A stretch of 64,000 nucleotides of DNA, taken from positions 186,001-250,000 of the forward strand of contig JALHOW010000005.1 of NCBI GenBank assembly GCA_022842785.1, read 5' to 3'. Each line of letters starts with the position of its first letter. Position 1 is the first letter of the stretch. The position numbers and the translations under genes are program-made. This DNA comes from Hyphomicrobiaceae bacterium. GTDB taxonomy: Bacteria > Pseudomonadota > Alphaproteobacteria > Rhizobiales > Hyphomicrobiaceae. The notes beneath the pieces are model-generated. The model saw nothing but the letters and a program-made list of their open reading frames with translations, did no database searches and was not told the DNA's origin. This document shows positions 17,625 through 27,624 of the stretch, piece after piece.

Positions 17625-20617
17625 CGGCGGGTCTCCGTTTGTGTTTCCGAGGTACGCATAGCCTCGGCGAGAATGCGGGCGACGTGACGGGCGGACCGGC
17701 CCGTGCCGTCATGGATCTGGTGACGACAGGAGAAGCCATCGGCGGCGATGGTTGCTTCGGGTGCCGCCTTGCGCACGGCTGGCAGAAGCGACAGCTCACC
17801 CATGGCCATTGATGTCTCGTACGTGTCGGCGCGATAGCCGAATGCGCCAGCCATACCGCAGCAGCTCGACTCGACTGTCTCGACTTTGAGACCGTCGACG
17901 AGCGTCAGCGCTTTGCCGACATCACCGAACGCGCCGAATGATTTCTGGTGGCAGTGGCCATGCAGAAGCACGCTGGCATCAGACTTGGCAATCGGTCCGC
18001 TGATCCGGCCGGCGGCTGCTTCCTCTGCGAGAAACGTCTCGAACAATCGTGCCTGCTCGCCGACCACCGTTGCTTCAGCGCCGAGACCCATGCCCAGCAT
18101 CTCATCCTTGAGCGTGAAGAGGCAGGAGGGCTCGAGCCCCACGATCGGCACGCCCCGCTGTGCGAAGGGCAGCAGCGCCTTGATCAGGCGTTGCGCCTCC
18201 CTTTTTGCCTCATCGACGAGGCCAGCCGCAAGGAACGTGCGGCCACAACAGAGCGGGCGCGGCTTCGCGCTGCCCATCAAGAGCACGGAGGCGTAGTGCC
18301 ATTTCGGACCTTCATCGGGCAGCGGAACAATCACGCGATAACCGAGCCTTGAAAGAACAGCCGCGGCATCGCGCAGATTGTCCGGCTCGAAGTACGTGTT
18401 GAACGTATCGGCGAACAGCACGACCTCGCGGCCATCAGCGGGCCCAACGGCTGCATCCTGCCGGAAGGCATCGCGCCGCCAGCGCGGGAGCGGCCGCTTC
18501 GCCGAGAAGCCGGCGAGCCACTCACCGAAGCGCGCGGCACCTGGAATTACCTCGCGCAGATTGAGCAGGAAGCCAAGTTTCGACGCCACTCCAGCATAAC
18601 GCGGCAAGTACGCAACGAGCCGATCATGCAGCGAAAGCCCATGCTGCTTGAGACGCGCGGCCAGCACTTCGATCTTCATACGCGCCATGTCGACGCCGGT
18701 CGGACACTCGCGGCGGCAGCCCTTGCAGGAGACGCAGAGCTTCAGTGTCTCCATCATCTCGTCGCTGGTGAAGGCGCCCGGCCCGAGCTGGCCGGAGATC
18801 GCCAAACGCAACGTGTTGGCGCGCCCGCGCGTGACGTGCTGCTCCTCCATGGTCACGCGATAGCTCGGGCACATGACGGCGCCCGCGAGCTTGCGACACT
18901 CGCCGTTGTTGTTGCACATCTCGACGGCGCCCTGGAAACCACCAGCGGCACCGGGCCATGCAGACCAGTCGAGTGCGGGCTTGAACTCTGCAACCGCATA
19001 GTCGGGCTTGTAGCGGAAGAGCGTACGATCGTTCATGCGCGGCGGGCGCACGATCTTGCCGGGGTTCATGAGGCCCGCCGGATCGAAGCGGTCCTTGACC
19101 TCTTCAAAGATCTCGACGGTCTTGCGGCCATACATCATCTCGTGGAATTCGGAGCGCACGAGGCCGTCGCCGTGCTCGCCGGAGTGCGCGCCTTTGTATT
19201 CCTTCACCATGGCGAACGCTTCTTCAGCGATCGCGCGCATGGTGGCCGCGTCTTTCTCCAGCTTGAGATTGAGCACCGGCCGCACGTGCAGACAGCCGAC
19301 CGAGGCGTGCGCGTACCACGTGCCCTTCGTGCCGTGCTTCTCGAAAACGGCAGTCAGCCGCTCCGTGTAGTCCGCGAGATGCTCCAGCGGGACAGCGCAA
19401 TCCTCGATGAAGGAGACGGGCTTTCCTTCCGTCTTCATGCTCATCATGATGTTGAGGCCCGCTGCGCGGACACTCCACACTGCGGCCTGCTCGGCGGCAG
19501 CCGTGATCTTCACGACGGCACCCGGGAAGCCGAGATCGCCCATGAGTTCATCCAGCTGCTCGAGGCGGCGCAGGTTCTCGGCCTGATCGTCCTCGGCGAA
19601 CTCGACGAGCAGCAGCGCATCCGGCTTGCCGCGGACGTGCGCTTCCATCACGGGGCGGAACATGTCGATATCGCGCGCAAGCTCGATCAACGTGCGATCG
19701 ACGACCTCGACAGCCACCGGCCCGAGCTTGACGATGTGCTGCGGCGCCTCCATGGCCGCGCGGAAGGTCGGGAAATGGCAGATACCGAGCGCCTTGTTCT
19801 TCGGTTGCCGCCAGAGCTTGAGCTTCACGCGTTCGCTGAGCGCGAGTGTGCCCTCCGACCCGCAGAGCAGCGTCGCGAGATTGATCGGCGCGTTTCTTGG
19901 CAGCAGCGCGTCAATGAGATACCCGCCGACGCGGCGCGAGACACCTGGGAAGGCGCCACGAATGTGATCCGCTTCGCGCGCGCCGAGCTTCAGCAGATCA
20001 CGGGCGAGCGCACCGAAGCTGCCAGTCAACTTGTCGAAGGTCGCAACATCGATCTCCCCGAAGCGCGCGGGTGTCCCGTCAGGCAGCAGCGCGTCGATCT
20101 CCAGCACATTGTCGCGCATAATGCCGTAGCGGATCGAGCGCGTGCCGCAGGAGTTGTTACCCGTCATGCCGCCGATCGTCGCGCGCGCCGATGTGGAGAC
20201 GTCCACCGGAAAGACCAGCCCTGTCGCCTTCAGCTGGCGGTTCAGCTCATCGAGTGCGATCCCGGGTTCGACGAGGCACGTGCCCGCCTCGCGGTCGACC
20301 TCCAGCACCCGTGTCAGGTATTTCGCATAGTCCACGACAAGCGCGCGGCCGACAGTCTGACCGGACTGCGACGTCGCGCCGCCGCGCGGGAGCAGAGGCA
20401 CGCCCATTTCGCGGGAAATCTCGGCGGCGATGCGTACATCCTGAATGGTCTTCGGGACGACCACGCCGAGGGGCTCGACCTGATATATTGAGGCATCGGT
20501 TGCGTAGCGCCCGCGGGAAAAGCGGTCGAACAGAACCTCCCCCTCGATCTCGCGAGTGAGCCGATCCGCGAGGGCGCGGTTGGCGGGGACGTGCTGGTTC
20601 ATGGCGGCTCTGCCCAT
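17621..20617 (-). CDS. Fused FAD-binding and Fe-S dehydrogenase (YdiJ/GlcD-GlcF type)
   Basis: This 998-residue fusion has an N-terminal FAD_binding_4 domain (PRGGATSQSGQ near residue 77, TIGGMTGNNSCGTRSIRYG near 150) and a FAD-oxidase C-terminal domain. A ferredoxin-like segment CVSCKGCRRECPTG lies near residue 630. The C-terminal half has CCG-type cysteine motifs (CCGRTFL near 790, SSCCGMAGAFGY near 915) plus HGHCHQKS. This layout is that of E. coli YdiJ-type D-2-hydroxyacid dehydrogenases, which pass electrons to the respiratory chain. Candidate substrates are D-2-hydroxyglutarate, D-lactate or glycolate. The start is either 20617 or Met6 (20602); neither has a strong ribosome binding site. 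It is divergent from serine-glyoxylate aminotransferase. Confidence 0.9.
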   Translation of the reverse strand: MGRAAMNQHVPANRALADRLTREIEGEVLFDRFSRGRYATDASIYQVEPLGVVVPKTIQDVRIAAEISREMGVPLLPRGGATSQSGQTVGRALVVDYAKYLTRVLEVDREAGTCLVEPGIALDELNRQLKATGLVFPVDVSTSARATIGGMTGNNSCGTRSIRYGIMRDNVLEIDALLPDGTPARFGEIDVATFDKLTGSFGALARDLLKLGAREADHIRGAFPGVSRRVGGYLIDALLPRNAPINLATLLCGSEGTLALSERVKLKLWRQPKNKALGICHFPTFRAAMEAPQHIVKLGPVAVEVVDRTLIELARDIDMFRPVMEAHVRGKPDALLLVEFAEDDQAENLRRLEQLDELMGDLGFPGAVVKITAAAEQAAVWSVRAAGLNIMMSMKTEGKPVSFIEDCAVPLEHLADYTERLTAVFEKHGTKGTWYAHASVGCLHVRPVLNLKLEKDAATMRAIAEEAFAMVKEYKGAHSGEHGDGLVRSEFHEMMYGRKTVEIFEEVKDRFDPAGLMNPGKIVRPPRMNDRTLFRYKPDYAVAEFKPALDWSAWPGAAGGFQGAVEMCNNNGECRKLAGAVMCPSYRVTMEEQHVTRGRANTLRLAISGQLGPGAFTSDEMMETLKLCVSCKGCRRECPTGVDMARMKIEVLAARLKQHGLSLHDRLVAYLPRYAGVASKLGFLLNLREVIPGAARFGEWLAGFSAKRPLPRWRRDAFRQDAAVGPADGREVVLFADTFNTYFEPDNLRDAAAVLSRLGYRVIVPLPDEGPKWHYASVLLMGSAKPRPLCCGRTFLAAGLVDEAKREAQRLIKALLPFAQRGVPIVGLEPSCLFTLKDEMLGMGLGAEATVVGEQARLFETFLAEEAAAGRISGPIAKSDASVLLHGHCHQKSFGAFGDVGKALTLVDGLKVETVESSCCGMAGAFGYRADTYETSMAMGELSLLPAVRKAAPEATIAADGFSCRHQIHDGTGRSARHVARILAEAMRTSETQTETRR

Positions 20618-20778
20618 GCGGAAGTGAGCGGCAATGGCATGGCCAGGATGCTACCCGAACCGCTGCCCCTTCCGCCCGACGACTTTTATTCGTAGCTTCT
20701 ACTGCTTGGCATACGGTACACAAGGCCGCAAACGCTGACCTGCTTTGTACGCAGGTGCAAAACGGGAGAAATCGTCGG

Positions 20779-21975
20779 ATGTCCAACGAGCCGCGTCGCG
20801 CCGGTCGCCATTTCCTGCAGATCCCCGGTCCTTCGCCGGTGCCCGACCGCATTCTCCGCGCCATGGACATGCCGGTGATGGATCACCGCGGGCCTGAGTT
20901 CCAGAAGCTCGGCCGGCGCGTCCTCGACGGCGTCAAGGGCATCTTCAAGACCAAAGGGCCTGTCGTGATCTTCCCGGCGTCGGGAACCGGCGCGTGGGAG
21001 GCCGCCCTCGTCAACGTGCTCTCGCCCGGCGACAAGGTACTGATGTACGAGACCGGCCACTTCGCGACACTCTGGAAGAACATGGCGCTGAAGCTCGGTG
21101 TCGTCCCTGAGTTCATCGAGACCGACTGGCGGGCGGGCGTCGATGCGAACCGCATCGAGAAGCGCCTCAAGGAGGACAAGGCTCACGAGATCAAGGCCGT
21201 CTGCGTCGTCCACAACGAGACCTCGACCGGCGCCACCTCGCGCATCGACGAGGTGCGAAATGCCATCGACGCGGCGGGACATCCCGCGCTGCTCATGGTC
21301 GACACGATTTCGGGCCTCGCCTCGGCCGACTACCGGCATGACGATTGGGGCGTCGATGTTACGGTCTCGGGCTCGCAGAAGGGCCTCATGCTCCCGCCCG
21401 GCATCTCCTTCAACGCCGTTTCGGACAAAGCGCTCGCTGCCGCCAAGGCCTCTACGACACCCAAGCTCTTCTGGTCGTGGGAGGAAATGCTGCCGCACAA
21501 CAAGAACGGCTATTTCCCCTATACACCTGCGACGAACCTGCTCTACGGCCTCGCCGAGGCCATCGACATGCTCAACGAGGAAGGGCTCGACAACGTCTTC
21601 GCGCGGCACATCCGCCACGGCGAGGCGACCCGGCGCGCGGTGGCGGCCTGGGGACTCGAGAACCTCATTCTCGACGATCGGCATTTCTCGCCGGTGCTGA
21701 CGGCGGTCGTGCTGCCGGATGGGCACAATGCCGATACATTCCGCAAGGTGGCGCTCGACCACTTCGACATTTCGCTCGGAACCGGGCTGTCGAAGGTCGC
21801 AGGGAAGGTCTTCCGCATCGGCCATCTCGGCGACATCAACGATCTGACGCTCGTCGGCACGCTCGCGGGCGTGGAGATGGCGCTCGGCCTTGCCAAGGTG
21901 CCGCACAAAGCCGGTGGAGTCGCCACCGCAATGCAATATCTCGCCGAGACCGCGAAGCCATTCCCGTCTAACTGA
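20779..21975 (+). CDS. Serine-glyoxylate aminotransferase
   Basis: This is a class V PLP enzyme of 398 residues. It begins RHFLQIPGPSPVPDRIL, with MDHRGPEF, the cofactor Asp in MVDTISGLAS and the Schiff-base Lys in SGSQKGLMLPPG (K201). It converts serine plus glyoxylate to hydroxypyruvate plus glycine, a step of the serine cycle in methylotrophs and of glyoxylate salvage. The LSKVAGKVFRIGHLGDIN end is typical of SgaA-like proteins. GGGAGAA lies 8 bases before the ATG at 20779, so eight upstream in-frame codons are left out. Other serine-cycle genes (hprA, mtdA) are not adjacent. Branches of the family also act on alanine or phosphonates, but this sequence is closest to the SGAT type. Confidence 0.88.
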   Translation: MSNEPRRAGRHFLQIPGPSPVPDRILRAMDMPVMDHRGPEFQKLGRRVLDGVKGIFKTKGPVVIFPASGTGAWEAALVNVLSPGDKVLMYETGHFATLWKNMALKLGVVPEFIETDWRAGVDANRIEKRLKEDKAHEIKAVCVVHNETSTGATSRIDEVRNAIDAAGHPALLMVDTISGLASADYRHDDWGVDVTVSGSQKGLMLPPGISFNAVSDKALAAAKASTTPKLFWSWEEMLPHNKNGYFPYTPATNLLYGLAEAIDMLNEEGLDNVFARHIRHGEATRRAVAAWGLENLILDDRHFSPVLTAVVLPDGHNADTFRKVALDHFDISLGTGLSKVAGKVFRIGHLGDINDLTLVGTLAGVEMALGLAKVPHKAGGVATAMQYLAETAKPFPSN

Positions 21976-22084
21976 CTTGAACTTGCCGTGTTCGGATGCA
22001 GTAACTGAACCTTGAAAGGTTGACTTGGCGGCACTGAAATCGCGATAGTCGATTCGACAGCACAGCCCTCGTCGGGATGGAGAT

Positions 22085-23296
22085 ATGAAGGCAATCTTCG
22101 GGATCTCCGGGCTCAGCTTTCGGCATTCCGTCGCCGCGTTTTCGATGCTGATCCTGGGAACGGTCATAATGGCCGGCTCTGCGCTCGCGCAGGCCTCGGC
22201 GCCGGCCGAGATGACCACCCGCGCCAAGCAGGCAATCCTGTTGGATGCCACTACGGGCGCTGTGCTCTTCCAGCACAATGCGGACGAACTCGCGCCGCCG
22301 GCGAGCATGAGCAAGCTGATGACGCTCGCCGTCATCTTCCGCGCGCTCAAGGAAGGCCGGATGAAGCTCGAGGACGAAATTCTCGTCAGCGAGAATGCGT
22401 GGCGCACGGGCGGCGCCCCATCCGGCACCTCGGCGATGTTCGTGCCGATCAACACGCGCGAACCGCTGTCCGAGATACTGAAGGGCATCGTCATCCAATC
22501 GGGCAACGACGTCTCCATTGCCGTTGCCGAGGCCATGGGAGGCAGCGAAGCCGGCTTTGCGAAATTGATGGCCGATGAAGCACGCCGCCTCGGCCTCACC
22601 AAATCGACGTTTCGCAATTCCACCGGCCTGCACGACCCCGGGCACCTCATGACCGCGCGCGAGCTGGCAATAGTCGCGCGCCATCTCATTCAGGATTATC
22701 CGGAGCATTACGGGCTCTTCGCCGAACGCGAGTATCGCTACCGCAAGCACCGCTTCTTCAATCGCAATCCGTTGCTTGGCCTCGATCTCGGCGTGGACGG
22801 CCTCAAGACCGGCTACATCAAGGAAGCAGGCTACGGCATCGTCGCCTCCGCGAAGCAGGGCGAGCGGCGCGTAATCCTGGTCATCAACGGCATGGAAGAT
22901 GCCCAAGCTCGGCGCAACGAAGCCGTCCGCCTCCTCGAGTGGGGTTTCAAGGGCTTCGCCGATTTCAAGCTGTTCGATGCCGAAGAAGTCGTCGGGCGCG
23001 CGCGTGTATGGGGCGGTGACCGGATGTACGTACCGCTTGTCGGTGCGCGCGAAATCACCGTGCTGTTGCCACGAGCGCAAGCGGGCCAGCGCCTTTCCGC
23101 CCAGATCATCTACAAGAGCCCCCTCAAGGCACCAATCAAGAAGGGCGACGTGATCGCCAAGTTGCGCGTGACCACGGCCTCCCAGACAGTCAACGAGGTG
23201 CCGCTCGCGGCGGGCGAGGATGTGCCGGCGGCCGGTACCATGCGGCGTGGTCTTGACACACTCGTGCACATGGCGTTCGGCTGGGTCCTCAGGTGA
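22085..23296 (+). CDS. D-alanyl-D-alanine carboxypeptidase (DacC/DacF type)
   Basis: This is a periplasmic low-molecular-weight penicillin-binding protein that trims pentapeptides of peptidoglycan. The 403-residue precursor has a signal peptide (hydrophobic core MLILGTVIMAGSALA, cleavage after ALAQA). It shows the three active-site motifs SMSK (74-77), SGN (139-141) and KTG (241-243). After the peptidase domain comes a beta-rich PBP5_C domain, and the C-terminus ends with a hydrophobic/amphipathic stretch (VHMAFGWVLR), likely for membrane contact. GGATGGAGAT precedes the ATG. It heads the dacC-tmk-holB-metG-tatD-MBL block conserved in rhizobia. Confidence 0.94.
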   Translation: MKAIFGISGLSFRHSVAAFSMLILGTVIMAGSALAQASAPAEMTTRAKQAILLDATTGAVLFQHNADELAPPASMSKLMTLAVIFRALKEGRMKLEDEILVSENAWRTGGAPSGTSAMFVPINTREPLSEILKGIVIQSGNDVSIAVAEAMGGSEAGFAKLMADEARRLGLTKSTFRNSTGLHDPGHLMTARELAIVARHLIQDYPEHYGLFAEREYRYRKHRFFNRNPLLGLDLGVDGLKTGYIKEAGYGIVASAKQGERRVILVINGMEDAQARRNEAVRLLEWGFKGFADFKLFDAEEVVGRARVWGGDRMYVPLVGAREITVLLPRAQAGQRLSAQIIYKSPLKAPIKKGDVIAKLRVTTASQTVNEVPLAAGEDVPAAGTMRRGLDTLVHMAFGWVLR

Positions 23297-23348
23297 CCCG
23301 CCGCGCGCTTGCGTGCGCACGCCGGGCACTACCGGCGGCACGAGGCGC

Positions 23349-24005
23349 ATGATCACAGCCCCAACGAGGGCGCCGTTCATCACCTTCGAAGGTGGCGAAG
23401 GCGCCGGCAAGACGACCCAGACGCGTCTGCTCGCCGATCGCCTCAAAGCTGCGGGGATCGCATGTGTACTGACGCGCGAGCCGGGTGGCGCGCCCTTTGC
23501 CGAGGAGATCCGCGCGCTGTTGCTGCGCCCAGATCTGCCGCCGCGGGGCGCCATGGCCGAGGCGCTGCTGTTTCTTGCCGCCCGCGCCGACCACGTCACC
23601 GAGACCATCCTGCCGGCGCTCGATACGGGCCAGTGGGTGATCAGCGATCGCTTCTCGGATTCGACTTTCGCCTATCAGGGCGCGGCTGGTGGCGTGCCAC
23701 ACGCGACGCTCGCGAACCTGCACCGCCTCGTGCTCGGCGATTTCCGCCCCGATCTCACGCTCATCCTCGACCTGCCGACCGAGATTGGCCTCGCACGCGC
23801 CAGCACTCGCAAAAGCAGCTCGGAGCGTGACCACTTCGAAAATCGCGCCCTCGCCTATCATGATGCCTTGCGGCGGGGATTTCTGGCCATTGCCGCCGAC
23901 GATCCGGCGCGCTGTGCCGTGATCGACGCGACGGGATCGCCTCAGGAGGTTGCTGCGCGCATCTGGGCCCTCGTCGAGGCGCGTCTGTCGAGTAAGATGG
24001 CCTGA
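23349..24005 (+). CDS. tmk: Thymidylate kinase
   Basis: This enzyme phosphorylates dTMP to dTDP. The 218-residue protein has the P-loop EGGEGAGKTT (residues 14-23), the REPGG motif, the DRFSDST motif and a Glu/Arg lid segment ARASTRKSSSERDHFE. The start at 23349 is chosen because the conserved N-terminus (FITFEGGEGAGK) begins 10 residues later. The open frame to 23220 has no resemblance to the family and overlaps dacC. The stop overlaps the next ATG by one base (TGATG), so it is coupled to holB, as is common in Alphaproteobacteria. Confidence 0.97.
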   Translation: MITAPTRAPFITFEGGEGAGKTTQTRLLADRLKAAGIACVLTREPGGAPFAEEIRALLLRPDLPPRGAMAEALLFLAARADHVTETILPALDTGQWVISDRFSDSTFAYQGAAGGVPHATLANLHRLVLGDFRPDLTLILDLPTEIGLARASTRKSSSERDHFENRALAYHDALRRGFLAIAADDPARCAVIDATGSPQEVAARIWALVEARLSSKMA

Positions 24006-25129
24006 TGGCACGCAGAGCAGCAGCCCTGTCCGAGATTGAAGCCCTGCCGGAGATCGACCGGCTCGAGGGCTTTCCGCATCCGCGCGATACGGCAGCGCTA
24101 TTCGGTCATGGAGCTGCAGAACAGGAGTTCGCCGCAGCCTTCACCGGCGGGCGCGTGCATCACGCCTGGATGCTGAGCGGCCCGGCGGGCATCGGCAAGG
24201 CCACGCTCGCCTATCGCGTTGCCCGTTTTGCACTGGCCACGCCGCAAGAGCGCAATCCCGCGAACGGCCTCGCGATACCCGAGAAGAGCATTGCCACCGC
24301 GCAGGTGCGCGCGCTCTCGCATCCCGGGCTCGCTGTCGTGCGCCGCGCCTACGACACCAAGACCAAGCGCTTTCCCGCGACCATCCCCGTGGATAGCGTG
24401 CGCGAGCTCAAGACTTTCCTCGGCCGCACAGCCGACGAGGGCACCTGGCGTATCGTCATCGTCGACAGCGCCGACGAGTTGAACCTCAACGCGGCCAACG
24501 CCCTGCTGAAGGCCCTCGAAGAGCCGCCGCGCCGCACGATCTTCCTGCTGGTCGTGGCCCAGCCGCAGAGGCTGCTCAGGACCATCCGCTCGCGCTGCCG
24601 AACGTTGGAGATGGTGCCGCTCGGTGCGAGCGACCTGCGCCGCGCCGCCACCGGCGCACTGACCGCCGCCGAAACGGCACCGCCAGCGGAGACGGACTGG
24701 CGCGCGCTCGAAGCCCTAGCCGGCGGCAGCGTCCGCCGTCTGCTCGAATTGTCGGCAACGGACGGGCTCAGCCTCTATCGGCGGATCGAGGCGCTCTTCC
24801 AGGCCCTGCCCCGCATCGACTGGCAAACGGCGCACACGCTCGGCGAAGAGCTCGGCAGTACGGCCGCTGATGCGCGATTTACGCTATTCTTCGATCTTCT
24901 ACTTGGGCTTATCGCGCGTCTCGTCCGCGCCGCCGCCAGCGGAGAAGGCAGCGCGGACGATATGGCAATGGCCCGTAAGCTTATTCCCGCGGGCAGGCTT
25001 GCCTCATGGGCCGAGCTGTGGGAAACCATCGTCCGCGACAAGGCCGAGACGCTGGCGCTCAACCTCGACCGCAGGATGCTGATCCTCGACACCCTGGCTC
25101 GCGTCGAGCGGACCGCCGAGGCCGCCTGA
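24005..25129 (+). CDS. holB: DNA polymerase III subunit delta'
   Basis: HolB is the delta' subunit of the clamp-loader complex. This 374-residue protein has the RFC-like motifs: HHAWMLSGPAGIGKATLAYRVARFAL (P-loop near residue 60), VDSVRELKTFLGRTADEGTWRIVIVDSADELNLNAANALLKALEEPP, and the sensor region IRSRCRTLEMVPLG. The usual delta' zinc Cys cluster is missing after the P-loop, as in other alphaproteobacterial HolB proteins. It overlaps the tmk stop and is followed by metG after a 90-base gap. Confidence 0.95.
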   Translation: MARRAAALSEIEALPEIDRLEGFPHPRDTAALFGHGAAEQEFAAAFTGGRVHHAWMLSGPAGIGKATLAYRVARFALATPQERNPANGLAIPEKSIATAQVRALSHPGLAVVRRAYDTKTKRFPATIPVDSVRELKTFLGRTADEGTWRIVIVDSADELNLNAANALLKALEEPPRRTIFLLVVAQPQRLLRTIRSRCRTLEMVPLGASDLRRAATGALTAAETAPPAETDWRALEALAGGSVRRLLELSATDGLSLYRRIEALFQALPRIDWQTAHTLGEELGSTAADARFTLFFDLLLGLIARLVRAAASGEGSADDMAMARKLIPAGRLASWAELWETIVRDKAETLALNLDRRMLILDTLARVERTAEAA

Positions 25130-25169
25130 AAATCTCAAAGTCAGCGCCGCGATCTGCAATAAATCCGCC

Positions 25170-25197
25170 CGCCGCGGGGTATCGCGCGCCCGCGGCG
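25170..25197. other. Hairpin in the metG leader
   Basis: CGCCGCGGG (25170-25178) pairs perfectly with CCCGCGGCG (25189-25197) around a 10-base loop. It lies between holB and metG, with no T-run. It might be an attenuator, a weak terminator or a chance feature of GC-rich DNA. Confidence 0.35.
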
Positions 25198-25219
25198 AGG
25201 CCCACGGAGCATTGATCTC

Positions 25220-26809
25220 ATGAGCGGGCGCAAGTCCTTCTACGTCACGACCCCGATCTATTACCCCAATGGCGAGCCGCACTTCGGCCATGCCTATACC
25301 TCGATCGCGTGTGACGTCATGGCCCGCTTTGCCCGCCTCGACGATCGTCAGGTCTTTTTCCTGACCGGCACGGACGAGCACGGCCTCAAGATGAAGCAGA
25401 GCGCTCTCAAGGAGGGGATCACGCCGCAGGCGCTGGCCGACCGCAATTCGGCGCGCTTCAAGGAGCTGTTCGGCGCGCTCAATATCTCGAACGACGACTT
25501 CATCCGCACGACCGAGCCGCGCCACTACGCCGCCTGCCAGGAGCTGTGGCGCCGCATGGCCGACGTCGGCGACATCTACCTCGACAGCTACGCCGGCTGG
25601 TACTCCGTGCGTCAGGAAGCGTTCTTCAAGGAGAGCGAGACGACCGTCGGCGCCGATGGCGTGCGCCGCGAGCCGCTCGGCTCGCCGGTCGAATGGACGG
25701 AGGAGAAGACGTACCGCTTCCGCCTCTCGGCCTACGGCGACAAGCTGCTCGCGCACTACGAGGCCAATCCGGAGTTCATCCTGCCGCCGGAGCGGCGCAA
25801 CGAAGTCGTCAGCTTCGTCAAGAGCGGGCTCGAGGATCTGTCCGTATCGCGAGCGACGCTGGACTGGGGCGTTCCCGTCCCGGGCGATCCGACGCATGTC
25901 ATGTACGTGTGGATCGACGCGCTGACGAACTACATCACGGCCGCGGGATTTCCCGACGAAGGTGTACCGCGCTTCACGACGTTCTGGCCCGCGGATGTGC
26001 ACGTCGTCGGCAAGGACATTCTGCGCTTTCATGCCATCTACTGGCCGGCGTTCCTGATGTCGGCGGGCGTCGCGATCCCGAAGCGCATTTTCGCGCACGG
26101 CCTGCTGCTCAGCCGCGGCGAGAAGATGTCGAAGTCAGTGGGCAACGTCATCGATCCCTTTGAGATGGCGCGCGAGTTCGGCGTGGACCAGATGCGCTAC
26201 TTCGCCATGCGCGAGGTCGCCTTTGGCCAGGACGGCAACTACACGCGGGAATCGATCATCAACCGCATCAATGCCGATCTCGCCAATGACCTCGGCAATC
26301 TGGCGCAGCGCTCGCTCTCGATGATTGCGAAGAACTGCGACGGGAAGGTCCCCGAGCATGGTGCCTTCACGCCCGAGGACAGCGCGCTGCTGGCGGCGGC
26401 CGACGACATGGCGGCCAAGGCGCGCGAGGCCATGGGCGTCCAGGCGATCAATCGCTATCTCGAGGCGGTCTGGGCTGTCGTTGGCGAGGCGAACCGCTAC
26501 TTCGCTGCCGAAGAGCCCTGGGCCAAGCGCAAGACCGATCCGGCGCGCATGGCGACGATCCTCTATGTCACGGCGGAAATCGTGCGGCAGGTGGCGATCC
26601 TCGCTCAGCCGGCAACACCGACAGCCGCGAGCCATCTGCTCGACCTGCTCGCGCAGCCGGCCGAGGGCCGCTTGTTCACGGCGCTCGGTGCGCAGTCGCG
26701 CCTTGCGGCCGGCCTCGCGTTGCCGGCACCGACGGGCGCCTTCCCGCGCTACGTGGATCCGGCGGAAGCCGAGGCAGCCGCTGCAAAGCCCAAGGGCAAG
26801 AAGGGCTGA
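25220..26809 (+). CDS. metG: Methionine--tRNA ligase
   Basis: This class I aminoacyl-tRNA synthetase of 529 residues charges tRNA-Met with methionine. The HIGH-like motif is PHFGHAY (20-26), following YYPNGE. The KMSKS motif is at 302-306 ([10 protein letters not shown]). [11 protein letters not shown] is seen in place of the four-Cys zinc knuckle of E. coli-type MetRS, so it belongs to the short, zinc-poor branch. The anticodon-binding domain follows, and no C-terminal EMAP-like tRNA-binding domain is present. The highly charged end (KPKGKKG) is normal for this group. Confidence 0.97.
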   Translation: MSGRKSFYVTTPIYYPNGEPHFGHAYTSIACDVMARFARLDDRQVFFLTGTDEHGLKMKQSALKEGITPQALADRNSARFKELFGALNISNDDFIRTTEPRHYAACQELWRRMADVGDIYLDSYAGWYSVRQEAFFKESETTVGADGVRREPLGSPVEWTEEKTYRFRLSAYGDKLLAHYEANPEFILPPERRNEVVSFVKSGLEDLSVSRATLDWGVPVPGDPTHVMYVWIDALTNYITAAGFPDEGVPRFTTFWPADVHVVGKDILRFHAIYWPAFLMSAGVAIPKRIFAHGLLLSRGEKMSKSVGNVIDPFEMAREFGVDQMRYFAMREVAFGQDGNYTRESIINRINADLANDLGNLAQRSLSMIAKNCDGKVPEHGAFTPEDSALLAAADDMAAKAREAMGVQAINRYLEAVWAVVGEANRYFAAEEPWAKRKTDPARMATILYVTAEIVRQVAILAQPATPTAASHLLDLLAQPAEGRLFTALGAQSRLAAGLALPAPTGAFPRYVDPAEAEAAAAKPKGKKG

Positions 26810-26826
26810 AGACCAAAGGCACGACT

Positions 26827-27624
26827 ATGCTCGTCGACCACCACTGCCATCTCGACTATCCCGACCTAGCAAACAACCGCGAGGACGTGATTGCGCGCGC
26901 GAAAGCAGCGGGGGTTGGCCGACTCGTCACGATATCGACACTGATCCGCAACTACGACACCTACCGCGAGATCGCTGAAGCCAATCCGGAGATCTTCTTC
27001 ACGGTCGGCACGCACCCGCATCGCGCGCATGAGGAACTCGACATCTCCGTCGAGGAAATCGTGCGCCTTGCCCAGCATCGAAAGTGCATCGGCATCGGCG
27101 AAGCAGGCCTCGATTATTTCTACGATAAGTCACCACGCCCGGCGCAGCGCGAAGGCTTCATCAAGCACATTGCGGCAGCGCGCGAGAGCGAACTTCCACT
27201 CGTCATTCACTCGCGCGACGCAGACGAGGACACGGCCGCCATCCTCGAAGAAGAGATGCAGCGCGGCGCCTTCACGGCTGTCCTGCATTGCTTCACGGGC
27301 GGCCCCGATCTCGCGCGACGCGCGGTGGCCATCGGCCTCTACGTCTCGTTCTCCGGCGTCATCACCTTCAAGAAGAATGACGCGCTGCGCGCCATCGCTG
27401 CCGACGTGCCCATGGATCGCGTTCTCGTCGAGACGGATGCGCCGTTCCTTGCGCCCGAACCCTTCCGGGGCAAGCGCAACGAACCGGCCTACGTCGTACA
27501 CACAGCGGCGAGCCTCGCGCGCGTCAAGGGCGTGTCCGACGCGGAAATTGCTACCGCCACGACGGAGAACTTCTATCGCCTTTATGCCAAAGCCCCGCGC
27601 ACGCTTGAAGGTGCGGCAGCATGA
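26827..27624 (+). CDS. TatD family hydrolase
   Basis: This is a metal-dependent amidohydrolase-fold protein of 265 residues. HCHLDY near the N-terminus gives the HxH metal ligands. Other motifs are GTHPH, GIGEAGLDYFYD, VIHSRDAD, VLHCFTGG and VETDAPFLAP, all diagnostic of TatD. The members are 3'-exonucleases acting on DNA/RNA with a suspected role in repair. The stop overlaps the next gene by 4 bases (ATGA). Downstream of metG with a 17-base gap, it is part of the standard alphaproteobacterial metG-tatD-MBL order. Confidence 0.95.
   Translation: MLVDHHCHLDYPDLANNREDVIARAKAAGVGRLVTISTLIRNYDTYREIAEANPEIFFTVGTHPHRAHEELDISVEEIVRLAQHRKCIGIGEAGLDYFYDKSPRPAQREGFIKHIAAARESELPLVIHSRDADEDTAAILEEEMQRGAFTAVLHCFTGGPDLARRAVAIGLYVSFSGVITFKKNDALRAIAADVPMDRVLVETDAPFLAPEPFRGKRNEPAYVVHTAASLARVKGVSDAEIATATTENFYRLYAKAPRTLEGAAA

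Noticed and set aside
18626-20491. Plus-strand open frame of 621 codons opposite the FAD/Fe-S dehydrogenase
   Set aside because: Same reason: a shadow of the real gene, with low-complexity Arg/His/Asp-rich composition.
20686-22689. Minus-strand open frame of 667 codons
   Set aside because: Covers the serine-glyoxylate aminotransferase and dacC on the opposite strand, both of which have strong motifs.
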